Assembly (NCBI GenBank): GCA_014529385.2
Contig: CM043963.1
Location: forward strand, 71,440,412 to 71,504,411
Length of the DNA: 64,000 bases
DNA from: Adiantum capillus-veneris
Taxonomy: Eukaryota > Streptophyta > Polypodiopsida > Polypodiales > Pteridaceae
Direction: 5' to 3'
Of the stretch, positions 35,145 to 45,839 are shown piece by piece. Within the stretch, counting starts at the first letter, position 1. Each line of letters opens with the position of its first letter. Both the position numbers and the translations under genes were made by a program. The notes under the pieces are model-generated. The model saw only the letters and a list, made by a program, of their open reading frames with translations, was not told the origin of the DNA and searched no databases.

Positions 35145-35645
35145 CTCTCTTGAGTTTTCGCTTTGTTGCAGGCTCAAGAAGTTGCATCCGAGTGCGTGTG
35201 CAAAGAGAGGCAGAAGCAAGCCGCCCACTGCCCTACGAGAAGTTGGCAGAGACAGTTCGAGAGAGAGATAGGGACACTTCGAGAGACAGCCTACGTCGCC
35301 TTGCACCCGGCTGAAACCCTTGAGGCACGTGGCTCCTCTCACTTGTTTCCCTCGTTGCTACCTCTTTCAACTTTCAAGCATCATCGGCAGATTCTGCCCT
35401 TTGACGACTTTTGTAGAATCGTCCGGACATAGTCGTTCATGATTGATTGAACTTAGTGGCGCTTTTACCCTAAAAGTGGCAAACAACAAATGAGAATAAC
35501 CCATTTTAGGTTTGCATCCGTGAAGGACTAGAACTCTCGACGGGGCCTTTTGTATGCTCGTCACTGTCAGTCTCTCACACGGACGGGAGAAGCTGGAGCA
35601 GAAGCGGGAGAGGAGGCAAGTCCAGCGAGCTATCAAATAGACAGC

Positions 35646-37625
35646 ATGAGAGGCAACATTCGGAGCTTGAGGAGACTGTTTCCTCCAGCTTGCAAAGCTC
35701 CCACAATACGCGCCGACTTGGATATAGATCCTTCTGCAGCTGTTTCAAGGCGTTTAAGCTTGGGGTATCGCTTGACTGCCCTTCGTGACACTCATCATGA
35801 GGCCAGGCCAAACGCAGCATCAGGTTTTGATGTTGGACCGTGGTATGATGCTACTTCTTTGGTGTCTGTTTCAAAGGGCTCAAGCGAGTCTGAGGAGCTT
35901 CTGGACGCACACAGGGAGATTTTGCAGGACATGACTACGGTTGCCAATGTAAAGCAAAGGTACTATACAACTTCTTCAGCTTCTGCAAAGGTATATGTGA
36001 TGGTAGTCCCGGTGTCATTTGTGACTCATGAAGAAAACCTGCCCTGAGAAAAACCCGTAGTGTTTTCTTTGAAAAATTGGTTCTATTCTGTGGCGTTTGT
36101 TCTTGCTATTTGTTGCGATGATGAAGGATGGTTTACTTGTGGGATTGATGAACCACAACAATGGTGCTTTGGAGCATTTTGTGAATACTTGAGGGGCCCT
36201 TGGACCTCATGGAGGGCTGGGGTGTCAGATAATTTTCCCTAGGTCTCTTGGGATTGTTTCTACGATGTCAAAAATTCATTTCTTCTCTCCTATCAGTCAG
36301 CCTGTATCGTGGCTACTGACCTTTGCGATAGAGCCATGCGATTGTAAGAGCCCTGCATAGAAGGATCACATCAGGGTTATCTTGCGTGGAGGGACTTACT
36401 CGAACAGGAAAAATCATGAAGCACAAGCCCTAAAAATTAGACTAACTTTTTTGTGATCTCAACTTCATAGCTAATGATATCTCAAAGCTAATAAAGATAT
36501 ATGCTACAGACTCTTGTGAGCCTTGGTTTACCTTTTAATGCCCGATGAGCATCCAAAGGGTAGTTTCTTAACAAGGTTTTGGTTGCATGTCACTTCATAT
36601 TGTTGCAACTGTAGTGCCTGTGTGCGTGTGCACATGTGCATTGGATAAGTATTATAAATTATAAGATTATGCAGCAGCTTTTATTTTTATGCCTAACAGA
36701 ATCGACCAAGCGGAAATGCCGGAGAAGGTGTGCCCATGTGGAGCAGGAGTTTGCAAGGTCTGGACAGCAACCACTGCTAGGAATGCAGGTCGCAAGTTTT
36801 ACAAATGCCCATCGAAAAAGGTATTTTCTTGTAACTTCTAACTGAAAAATTACTTTTTTTGTGATTTTTTCTCCTATGCATTTTAAATGCCCATCTCACA
36901 AGTGCAAGGCTCAGTACAAGCTTCTGGTGGGAGACAGGAGGAAGGACACTGTGGATTCTTTGAGTGGTGTGATGTCAGCTCAAGCACGAGCTTAACGGCA
37001 TTGAGAGAAGATGGTGATAGCGACACCAGCTCGAAAATCTTATGTCCTTGTGGCGCAGGTGCATGCGTCAAACTAACAGCTAAGACTGAGAAGAACATGG
37101 GCCGCCAGTTCTACAGGTGCCCTCTCAGTCTATGTAAGGTGAGAACTGAAGAGCCATTACCACAGTTAATGGATTTCGGATCTAGGCTTATTGAGCTTAA
37201 TCTCCTTATAATTTGTATGTAATTATCCTCTGCAGGGTAAGGGATGTTCATTTTTCAAATGGTGTGATGAGATGCCCTCTCCTTCAAATGCGACTATTAT
37301 CAAAGAATGCCACAAGTGTGGAATGGATGATCATTGGGCAAAAGATTGCTTCCTTGATGACCAAATCTTTGAGCATGCAACACCTGCTGGCCAGAGAGGA
37401 CTAGTTGTGGGGTCATGTCATGAGTGCGGGCTGGTTGGGCATTGGGCCAAAGATTGCCCAAGTCAACAAACAAGTCATGGCAGAAAAGTAGCATCAAGCC
37501 CTGGTTGTTGTTTCACGTGTGGCAATCCAGGTCATTGGGCAAGAGATTGTCCCACTAGTGCACCAAGTACTTCTGGAGGAGGTTTTTCTTCTAAGAGGGC
37601 AGGAGCTTGTTCTTGCTGCTTTTAG
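35646..37625 (+). CDS. GRF/CCHC zinc-finger protein gene, four exons (35646-35959, 36700-36820, 36938-37138, 37236-37625)
   Basis: The exons join in frame with GT-AG introns: donor AAAG/GTACTA and acceptor CTAACAG/A; donor AAAAAG/GTATTT and acceptor GACAG/GAGG; donor TGTAAG/GTGAGA and acceptor CTGCAG/GGTAAG. The predicted 341-residue product starts at the first in-frame ATG (MRGNIRSLRRLF), but a further upstream exon is possible. Residues about 105-160 form a first GRF zinc finger (CPCGAGVCKVW, GRKFYKCP, then HCGFFEWCD). Residues about 180-225 form a second (CPCGAGACVKL, GRQFYRCP, then GCSFFKWCDE). Three CCHC knuckles follow: CHKCGMDDHWAKDC, CHECGLVGHWAKDC and CFTCGNPGHWARDC. GRF fingers bind single-stranded nucleic acid, and GRF plus CCHC tails are found in plant topoisomerase 3-alpha and related proteins. 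No topoisomerase domain is seen upstream, so a stand-alone nucleic-acid-binding protein or a duplicated tail is most likely. No stop interrupts the model. Confidence 0.75.
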
Positions 37626-38347
37626 CGTTGTGAAGGTCGAAGATCAGTTGGTCAGTGAGTGCTTGTTGTCGGATCAAAACCATGGAAGCATGTATTTGAT
37701 GGTGTCTTATGGAATTATTTCAGTATGTTTCTTCTTTGGAGTCAAATCAAATGTTTCTAATGTGGTGAGAGTTATTTGTGATCCAAGTTTACCAGATAAA
37801 TTTGGACTCATTTGGGCAGGAATCATACTGAGTTTTGTAGTTCACCAGCTTGTTTTGAACTTTTAATTACGTTTTGGAAGACAAATGTCGACATATGCGA
37901 CTGGTTTCAGTACTTGTCATTTGTGCAAAATTAGGGCTTGGTTGCTTGTATTTATGTTGCCGATGGGCAATATCATACGTATGTCCCATTGAGGTGGGGT
38001 TTGCAATTGCTTTCCTGTCTCACCTGGCCAATTATTTTGCTTTAACTCCATTTTTGGTGGTTGACCAAAGTTTAAACTACAGCAAGCTGCCTCATGTCAC
38101 TCTTTATGTAATGGATTCTGAAAATTACAACTTTATATATAAATAAGTAGAACTTGAAGATCAATAGATGAGAGAGAGACATCTACGTAGATGTAGATTT
38201 TGTATTAATGTCCTCGGGGAGTTAAAAATGACCCTTGGGACTAATTTTGTCGATACTAGTTTCCTCTTGATAGAGGGAGCATTGTGTCAGATGGATACGA
38301 ACAGGCATAGGTGATCACTGTGGTGGTTTGACTCAAATCATCACGGT

Positions 38348-38389
<42 letters not shown>

Positions 38390-39055
38390 GGGGGGGGGGG
38401 GATATTCTAATAATGAATTGTATTCTAATAATGGAGATAATAACCTTACTGTTATGGATTTTGAAAACTAAGCAAGATCATTTTAAAGGGCTCTGCAGCT
38501 GTGAGTCAATTTCAAGTTTTTTTTTTTTTTTTTGGTCAACCAAAGCAAGGCACAGTGGCATTGACTAGCGGCAACCGAAGAACTCTGCATGCTTGCTATT
38601 CTTCACGAATGCCAACTGATTCAACCAACGTCTCAGCTACTTATGAGCAACAGTTTGATTGAGTAATACTTGGCACATAGGCTTGGTTGCATCGATGGCA
38701 TCCAACAAGTTGTGCGAGCAAAGCACCCATTTACAAAATCAAACACTTTGCTTCCTATGATTCTACATTGAGATTTTTGTAGAGCACATTATGACTATTC
38801 TTTACCTTTTTCTTTTGTACCATTCTAGAGATAGCTTAGGAGAGCTTGGACTTGGTATGGTCATTGGCTTGAGGCGAGAGTTTTTGAGTCATTATTGCAT
38901 CCATGATTATGAGGCACTTAGGCACCTATGAGCCATTTTTGACATGGCAACCATGAGTATGAGCCGTCTTTGACATGGCCCCTATGAGATGATCCATTTT
39001 GACATACGAGTTGCTCTTATACACTTTACTATAGTCTAAACCTCAAGGGAAGTTT
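37626..39055. other. 3' flank of the GRF gene and unassigned sequence with a 23-G homopolymer
   Basis: 37626-38150 is probably 3' UTR or flank. An (AG)n tract at 38353-38378 runs directly into 23 consecutive G residues (38379-38401), and a T run lies at about 38517-38535. The rest to 39055 has no recognised gene. A short purine-rich AACCTCAAGGGAAG at about 39040 may be the polypurine tract of the LTR candidate that follows. Confidence 0.5.
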
Positions 39056-39302
39056 TGTTGGGATGGGCTTTAGCTTATGACCCCCCTCCACGAGTAGATT
39101 ACCCCATGAGATGATTTCTTTATGATGTGTGTGAACTCTTTAAGCATAGACAACATGAGCATCATGTGAATATAATTATGAGCCATGATGGAAGCATGGA
39201 GAGTGTGTAAGAAAGAGGTGAGAGCCATGTATGTATGCCTATAAAATGAGGCCTTGTAATATCATTTAATGCGCGATCAAGAGTTTTATTAGAGTGAATC
39301 TA

Positions 39303-39348
<46 letters not shown>
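39056..39348 (+). mobile_element. Possible solo or terminal LTR with TATA box and (CT)n tract
   Basis: The sequence begins TGTTGGGATGGGC directly after a purine-rich stretch, has a TATA-like CCTATAAAATGAGG at about 39238, and ends in a (CT)n tract closing with TCTCTCA at 39348. LTRs of the Copia elements here have the same kind of layout. No second copy, primer site or target duplication could be confirmed. Confidence 0.3.
39308..39347. repeat. (CT)n microsatellite
   Basis: A pure dinucleotide tract at the end of the possible LTR, directly upstream of LINE ORF1. Confidence 0.95.
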
Positions 39349-39350
<2 letters not shown>

Positions 39351-39441
39351 ATTGAAAAAACTGTTAAAACTTTGCGTTTTTGTTGCCGACTTGAAGGCAA
39401 TGTAGGACAAAACTCGCAAGGGTGAAAAATCCACACTCGCC

Positions 39442-40332
39442 ATGGAGAATGATACAAAATCTCCAAGGAATTCGGATGCTAATCCAACCACATTGTCTAC
39501 AACAATGGAAGCAATGATCATGGCTTACTTGATCTCATTACTAGAAACCGTCAACAATCAAGGTGAAGAGTTGCACGCACTTGCAATGGAAAATGGTACT
39601 TTAAGAGTTCTTGTTGTGGAGAATGAGCACCTCAAGAAGGTTCTTGAAATGTAAACAACACGCTTGGTGCATTTTGAGAATGAAATTCAAGAATGTAAGC
39701 ACTTTCTTGTGGACATGAATGTATTGAAAGAGCACTTGAGTAAAGTTGAGAGTGATCATGTATTGAAAGTGAAAACGATAGATACAATACGACATGATGT
39801 ATGTAAGATGAGAAATGGATCCAAATCATGGGCTGATATATGTAAAGATAATGTGGTTTCTACATCTCCTATCATGCAAGCCGTTGTCCAAGCAAAGAAT
39901 GTAGAGAATGTGGACACTCAAGAATTGCAAGAACAGCAAAAATGCTCAAAAAACATCGTCATCCGTGGAATCAAGGAGGAAAGCATGGAAACACTCCAAT
40001 CTCTTACGGTTGCTATTGAAGAGTTTTTTGCTACACACTTTGGCATGTCTGGAATCATGGCTTATAGTGCACATCGAGTTGGAAAACAAAGAGTCCCTCG
40101 CTGGGAAGAAAAACCTATTGTATGTACCATAGTTGATGAGATAAAGAGAAAGATCATCCTCGACAATAGTTGGATCTACCTCAAAGGACCGGGTTGTAAT
40201 GTATATGAGGATTGCACTCTTATGCAACAAAATGTATGTCGCAAAGCATATGAGGAAAGAACCAAGAAGGTCAAGGTGTCATCTCAAGAAGAAAAGTCAC
40301 TTGAGGAGGATGCAAGTCCACCCAACAAATAG
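39442..40332 (+). pseudogene. LINE ORF1 (coiled coil plus RRM-like chaperone domain)
   Basis: ATG at 39442 opens MENDTKSPRNSDANPTTLST. One in-frame TAA at 39652 is the only break in an otherwise open 297-codon frame. Residues about 30-120 are rich in heptads (coiled coil, probably trimerising). The C-terminal half has NIVIRGIKEES, a central helix, AYSAHRVGKQ and WEEKPIVCTIVDEIKRKIIL, then IYLKGPGCNVYEDCTLMQQN. This is the L1-type ORF1 pattern: an RRM with an 'R-G' strand followed by a C-terminal domain with a basic patch that binds RNA. There is no zinc knuckle, unlike many plant L1 ORF1 proteins. ORF2 starts six bases after its stop. It would coat the LINE RNA. Confidence 0.8.
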
Positions 40333-40338
40333 GGACAC

Positions 40339-40590
40339 ATGCTCTATGAGACCAACTCATGCTTGCGAATAAGCTTTTGGAATTGTAACGGCTATCCATG
40401 GAATGCGGGAATTGGCATTGATGAGCTTACCAATGACTCCGATGTGATACTTCTTGTCGAAACATGGGAGCATGATGCACAACGAATTCTTGGATTTGAC
40501 AAATAGATGTGCATTCTTTGATGTGGACCAAAAATGCAAAGCAACATAGAGGCCAAGGAGGCGTAGCATGTATGATAAAAAATGGTTTGA
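40339..40590 (+). pseudogene. LINE ORF2, 5' part of endonuclease (interrupted by Copia-B)
   Basis: ATG at 40339 opens an AP-endonuclease-like domain: RISFWNCNGYPWNAGIG and DVILLVETWEHDAQRI, matching the N- and V/ETW motifs of LINE endonucleases (Asn and Glu that bind Mg). A TAG at about 40504 and a frameshift follow. The last part, GQGGVACMIKNGL (another frame), reads straight into the Copia-B LTR at 40591 and continues on the other side at 62544. Confidence 0.85.
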
Positions 40591-41846
40591 TGTTGAGGTG
40601 GTAAAGCCCAATGTGCCGCGCCTAAGTATCGGGCGGTCGGAGACTACCGGGAACTAACACTGACCATTCATTCTACATAAAAGAATAAGGACTCATAACC
40701 CTTACACTATTGTGTTTGGAGTCCACCCAAACCCGTGTCTCCTCTCTTCTCCATTGCTGCATACACACAGACACGCTCTTGCACGCGCTCTTCAACTTGT
40801 ATCAGAGGTCAGGGATTGGGAGTATCATTGGAGCTCAGTGGGGAGGCATGCGGAGAAGCAACAAAAACTACAACACGTTTTTGCAGATCTATTTTGGCTT
40901 ACCAAAACGTCTTCATTTAAGACGATTCCCTTTACTGCTGACTGGTTTTTCGTCCTCGTTAACTTTGCAGAAGAAAGTTTTCTCAAAATCTTCACCAATT
41001 TTGAGATACGTCACTCAGACTGCCTTTAGGTCATGAAGTAGAAGCTGCAGATTTTTACAGATTTGTTTTGATTTGTAAAAACAACTTATTTCAAGTCCAT
41101 TCCAAAATTTCCCAATCGTTTTTGTGTGGTCTACAACTTTGCAGAAGGAAGTTTCTACAAATTTTGCACAGTTTGAGAGATATTCAATTCAAACAGCAGG
41201 GTGGTCTACCCTCATCGGTTCTTCTGCATACAGGTTTTCGTTGCAGACTCTTTCTGCAATGTCTGTCACATGCATATTTGATGTAAGGTCTTGAGGGTCT
41301 GTTATATCAGACAAACCGCCGCAACGGTTACAGAAAAGGGTTTTTGTGGTTGATGTAAGATATTATGCGGTTTATGTATTGTGATGAAAATATGCAAAGC
41401 CTATTGTTGAGGGTCGTGGTAAGGATTTATTGAGCTAGGGGATTCTCAAATGTGGAGATACTTTCGGTGATACAGGTTTTGGAGCGAGCCCCCGATATCC
41501 CCATAGTTTCGGCATCAACCTAGGATATATGTTTATGCGATTAGTACAGTATTGGTGTGCATTTGCTGACCCGCCATTGTTGGCATTGCTGTCATCTTTA
41601 TGTGTATGCCTTTGACAATGTTCAGTTGGTTAGAGACACTCTTCTAGAGTTGGAGACATTGACAGTGACAGTTCTTTGAGATTTTATCTTGCCGGTTTAG
41701 CCACTTTGATCAACATTTCAGTCATTGTACACATTTGTTTTGGGTTTAGAAGTCAGTTTTGCAGGGAAGACTCTGCCGAAAATTTTCAGGTTTTCTATCA
41801 TCTTCTTTAGTGGAGTGGATCCATCACTTTTGTTCCTTGTCGAGTG

Positions 41847-42062
41847 ATGGCTTCATCATCGGAAAACTCTTTGTTCAACATTGAGAAGTTAGATGGCACT
41901 AACTTCCCATTTTGAAAGGAACAAATTTACAATGTCTTAGTACAAAAGAAGTAGATCCGACAGATAAAGATGAAAGGGATAAAGCCTGAGGATATGGATG
42001 AGCATGATTGGCACGAGCTGGATGAGCTTGCCAGGTCCACCATCATGCTCACTTTGTCAAAT
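41847..42062 (+). pseudogene. Copia-B gag, N-terminal part
   Basis: ATG at 41847 opens MASSSENSLFNIEKLDGTNF, a typical Copia gag start, with stops at about 41914 and 41954. It continues EDMDEHDWHELDELARSTIM, then LTLSN, and stops abruptly at the start of the Penelope-like array. The gag continues on the far side from about 58206. Confidence 0.88.
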
Positions 42063-42155
42063 AATTTTTGCTTATAAAGATTTCAAACGGAGATTGATTT
42101 ACCTATCTAGAGCCATGGAATTGGGTTCTTTTTCTTATAAATTATTTGAAAGGTA

Positions 42156-43762
42156 GTCTTTTTCTGGTCCTCCTCTGCAATGCGTATTTGAAAGTAGCCA
42201 GAGTAGCCATCACACACTGTGTATCTCTCATGGCCTGCTACTTCATTTAGAATCTCATCTTGAAATGGGAGAGGGAAGTGGTCCCTCTTTGTTGTAGCAT
42301 TTAGTGGCTTGTAATCCACGCACACTCGCCATTTACCATTCTTCTTTGGCCTCACCACTACTGGGGAGACCCATTCTGAATCTTCTACTGGGTATATGAA
42401 TCCTGCTTCCAAGAGTCTCTTCACCTCAGACAACAGTGCATTTTGTTGCACAACTCCTAATCTTCTTAGTTTTTGTACTACTGGCTTGCTCCCTTCTTTT
42501 AGATGGATATGATGCTTCACTGCAGTGACACCTGTAATGTGAGTGTAATCAGAAATAAACAATGATGCATGCTTCTTGAGAACATTTACATAACCCTCCT
42601 TTTCTTCTTCCTTTATATCCTTGGATAACATCTCCTCTAGGCTGGCATCCCACACATTCTCCATTTGGATCCTTGGGTTGTCTTCTGATGAGGTAGTTTC
42701 CTTTATGGTGACGCCCATGACTTCGAGAGTGCTATCACTCTCTTCACTTGAACTCTCTTCCTCGTCCATGGATGAGGAGCATCCACTTGAGGTCCACTCA
42801 TCAGCTGACGTCTCTAGTTCAAGGTTCTCTTGTCGCCCATTCTTTAGGTTATAAACCACCTTCTGACTATGGCCACCCATGCCAGGCCTCAACTCCAAGT
42901 CTCCTGTTGCCCAGTCTTGCCTAGCTCCTATACCCATGAGCCAAGGTCGTCCTAAAATAAGGGGGTATCCTTCTCCCTTTACTGGCATCACATAAGCATC
43001 AACTTCTGTAGTGATTCCAAAAACAGAAACTCTCAAAGCTTTCACTACACCCACACAAGTGACAGAGACATTATTAGCCATTTTTGCCCTAAAGTTTGAT
43101 GATTCCATCACCTCTAAACCCAATTGATGCATTAGCTTTTCTGTCATGACACAAACCTCTGCTCCACTATCAATGTAAGTTTTTGGAATCCGTTGTCCCT
43201 TGATTTGAGCCTCCACCAAAGGCACTATATCCTTGAGACCATATGCTTTGATTACACTTACTAGCTTACTTCGCTTTGCCCTCGTGCTCACCATTTTTGA
43301 CCATTGTCGTCGAAGCTTTGGGGAGATATGAAGTAGTTGTGGCCAAGTAATCTTTGGTCCTTGAGAACTCACATCAGCTGTCAAGTCATAAGGTTGTGTC
43401 CGAGATCCCATAGGGAAATCAGAAATGTCAATTTGAGACCTAGTACGGGTCTTTCTCTTCTTGGCTTCATCTTTAGTTGCCCGAGATGTACTTGCTTCAT
43501 TGCTTGCATCCTTGCTTGTTTCTTTACCTACTTCTTCTTGGACACGCACACGTTTGATAGGCATTGTAGCCACTTCATCTATCTTCATCTTCCCTTTAGC
43601 TATTTCTTCCTGGTTGCTTCTGCCCTTGAGGACCTCCTCCATCCTTATGATGCTCACATTTGGTTGAGTAGCAGGGGCTTGAGCTTGACCACGAGGTGGC
43701 TGCAAAATTTGAGGTTGCAGTTGCTCTTGTGCTTGAGCTCTAGCACGGGGTGGACTTACTTG
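42156..43762 (-). pseudogene. Gypsy-2 protease and start of RT, 3'-truncated
   Basis: Directly after the gag stop the same frame continues. A linker rich in Gln, Pro and basic residues precedes the protease, which has an intact active site (KTYIDSGAEVCVMTEKL at about 43185) and YPLILGRPWLMGIGA. RT begins with VKHHIHLKEGSKPVVQKLRR, then VVVRPKKNGKWRVCVDYKPL and CDGYSGYFQIRIAEED. It stops at KKTTF where the Penelope-like sequence begins, before the catalytic YVDD, so no active RT is made. Confidence 0.92.
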
Positions 43763-44602
43763 TTATCGAGGACCTCTGACAGGGTAGTCATATCTTCTGG
43801 GATGAGGGCAATTATACATGCCGTGGCCATTTTCCCCACAATTGTAACACAACATTTCCCTTGCTTGACGTCGCATTGGTGGCCGATTCCCACCATTTCC
43901 CTCAATAGGCCTTCTTGCACCCTGCACAAGATTTACTCTCAACCCCTCTAGCTGGTTTGTGAGATTGTTTATTTGTTGGAGCATATCTTCTTGTTGACCT
44001 CTATTGAGGTCTGGTGCATTAGGCACATTTGGAGGTATGTGAGAAGCTTCCATAGTTGTGATATTGCCTCCCAAAGCTAGCTGGCCAGCTTGGGCTTGAT
44101 AGAGAATCTTTCTATTCTTTTCCCTAGCAATTCTTAAGGCATCTTCAAAAGCATTTGGAAATTTGCTCTTTACCTTCTCCCTTAGCAAGAGGTACAAACC
44201 TGAGATAAATCGATCCTTTTGGAGGCAATTGGGAGCTCGCTCACCAGGGTTTAGTGAGTCTGACCATTGCCCCCAAAGTTTCAGAAAACCTTCCTCATAG
44301 GTTGCATAACCATGAGGGTCAACTTGATGAAGTGACAGAAGCCGTTGCCATAGTTCTTCTGCCGAATTGGCTCGTTGAAATCTTCGTAGGAAAGCCACCT
44401 TCAATCCCTCCCAATCAATTCTTTGGGTTGGATCTAGAGCTTGGAACCATACCCTAGCTTCTTCTTTGAGCACCAAAGGAAAAACTCTCAATTTCAATGC
44501 TTCGTCATCCCTCCCAGAGACAAGGAAAGCCATCTCCAAGTTATCCAAAAAATCCCCAGCATTTTCCCCACTACGCCCAAAAAAATTTGGGAAAGCCATC
44601 AT
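43763..44602 (-). pseudogene. Gypsy-2 gag
   Basis: The first ATG is at 44602 (MMAFPNFFGRSG). The capsid (retrotransposon gag domain) reads ENAGDFLDNLEMAF, ARVWFQALDP, LKVAFLRRFQ and CLQKDRFISGLYLLLREKVK. The zinc knuckle is CYNCGENGHGMYNCP near the end. The TAA at 43763-43765 is the only stop, and pol continues in the same frame. The gag is otherwise intact. Confidence 0.9.
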
Positions 44603-45152
44603 AAAAGTGGGTTGCCTTCCTCTCAATACAGCACAAAGATGAAAACGTCTAGGCCCAAATCATATCTTATTAAGGGTAGAATAAATGGATTGATAGATGC
44701 ATTAATCTCAGCTAGACGACGAGGGCCTAGTAAGTCCCTTATGATGTTTTGGAACCTAAGCTTTGTGCTAGCTATTATATGCACAGTTTGTCTAGCAAGA
44801 GGTTGGAAAGGTCCATATAAATCCCTATGATTCATGGAGTATGCTTAAAGCAAGATGAAGATGTGAACATCAAAAGATACATTATACTCCAAAATAGGAA
44901 ATATTATAGGGTCAGGGGACAACAATATCTCTCTCAACCTCTCAGCCCCAAAATAGAAGACCAATCTTTATTGAAAAAAAATCTTTCTATCAATGCGCAC
45001 ATTCACCCTAATATTCTGAACTGATTGAAAGTTGTAGAAAATGGGATTATTCATTGGTGCATTAAATACAAACTTCCATGAAGCACTTCATTGAAGTTGA
45101 GCTCTCTTGGATCCCACCATTTGAGAGATGCGAAGAATTTGCTCACCAGTGA

Positions 45153-45590
45153 TTAGCCTAGCTTTGGTGTGACCATCTTCAGCTTTGTAGGTTCATAGGG
45201 TTCGATGGCTACCCTCTCAACCACCTTGAGCCTTCTTGCTAGTAGTAGTTGGAGTGCATCACCATATGTAGCCTCTTGCCAATACCGCACCCCATTGATG
45301 TGTAGCTCCCCCTCCAAAAACTTGTTAATTCCCGAGTTTGAGAGTGCTTTCACCACCTGAAGTCGAGGCTTCAAAGGGAGTGTCTTCACACTAGCCACAA
45401 AGCACTCAACACAATTTTTTGACCTAGGGACTTGATGACTACAAGATTTTCCTTGAAGCAAAGAAGGGTGTGTGTAGTTAACTCTCTTTACCCGCATACG
45501 TGCCGTTTGTCGATAAAGACGCTTCCTTTCTCGAGCTTCTTGGGGAGACCATAGTGGAAGTCTCGGAGAATTTGATGGATCTTCCTTCAT
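45153..45590 (-). CDS. Extra 145-residue ORF in the Gypsy-2 leader, function unknown
   Basis: The minus-strand ATG at 45590 opens an uninterrupted frame, MKEDPSNSPRLPLWSPQEAR, ending VTPKLG. It lies between the primer site and gag. The N-terminal half is rich in Arg and Lys and contains CSHQVPRSKNCVECF. The C-terminal half has LEGELHINGVRYWQEATYGD. I recognise no domain. It may be an accessory ORF of this Gypsy lineage or the inherited start of a longer gag. It stays open while gag-pol has only one stop. Confidence 0.45.
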   Translation of the reverse strand: MKEDPSNSPRLPLWSPQEARERKRLYRQTARMRVKRVNYTHPSLLQGKSCSHQVPRSKNCVECFVASVKTLPLKPRLQVVKALSNSGINKFLEGELHINGVRYWQEATYGDALQLLLARRLKVVERVAIEPYEPTKLKMVTPKLG

Positions 45591-45640
45591 AGGATTGATA
45601 GAGCGCTGCTTGAGAACTCCTCAGTGGGGGCACCAATTTA

Positions 45641-45752
45641 TGACGAAGGAAATTTGGAATGGCGGCCTCTACACCAAAACAAACTCCATTGCGCCACAAG
45701 GGAAATGAGATAAGGGCACCACCTAGTCTTGGAAGCGTGGACTAGGACCGCT

Positions 45753-45839
<87 letters not shown>

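Noticed and set aside
35550..35645. Upstream extension of the GRF gene frame to 35550
   Set aside because: The codon there is TTG; the first in-frame ATG is at 35646, and an ATG at 35554 is in another frame.
43337..43951. 204-residue plus-strand frame
   Set aside because: Antisense of Gypsy-2 gag/pol; the minus-strand frames carry the zinc knuckle and protease motifs.
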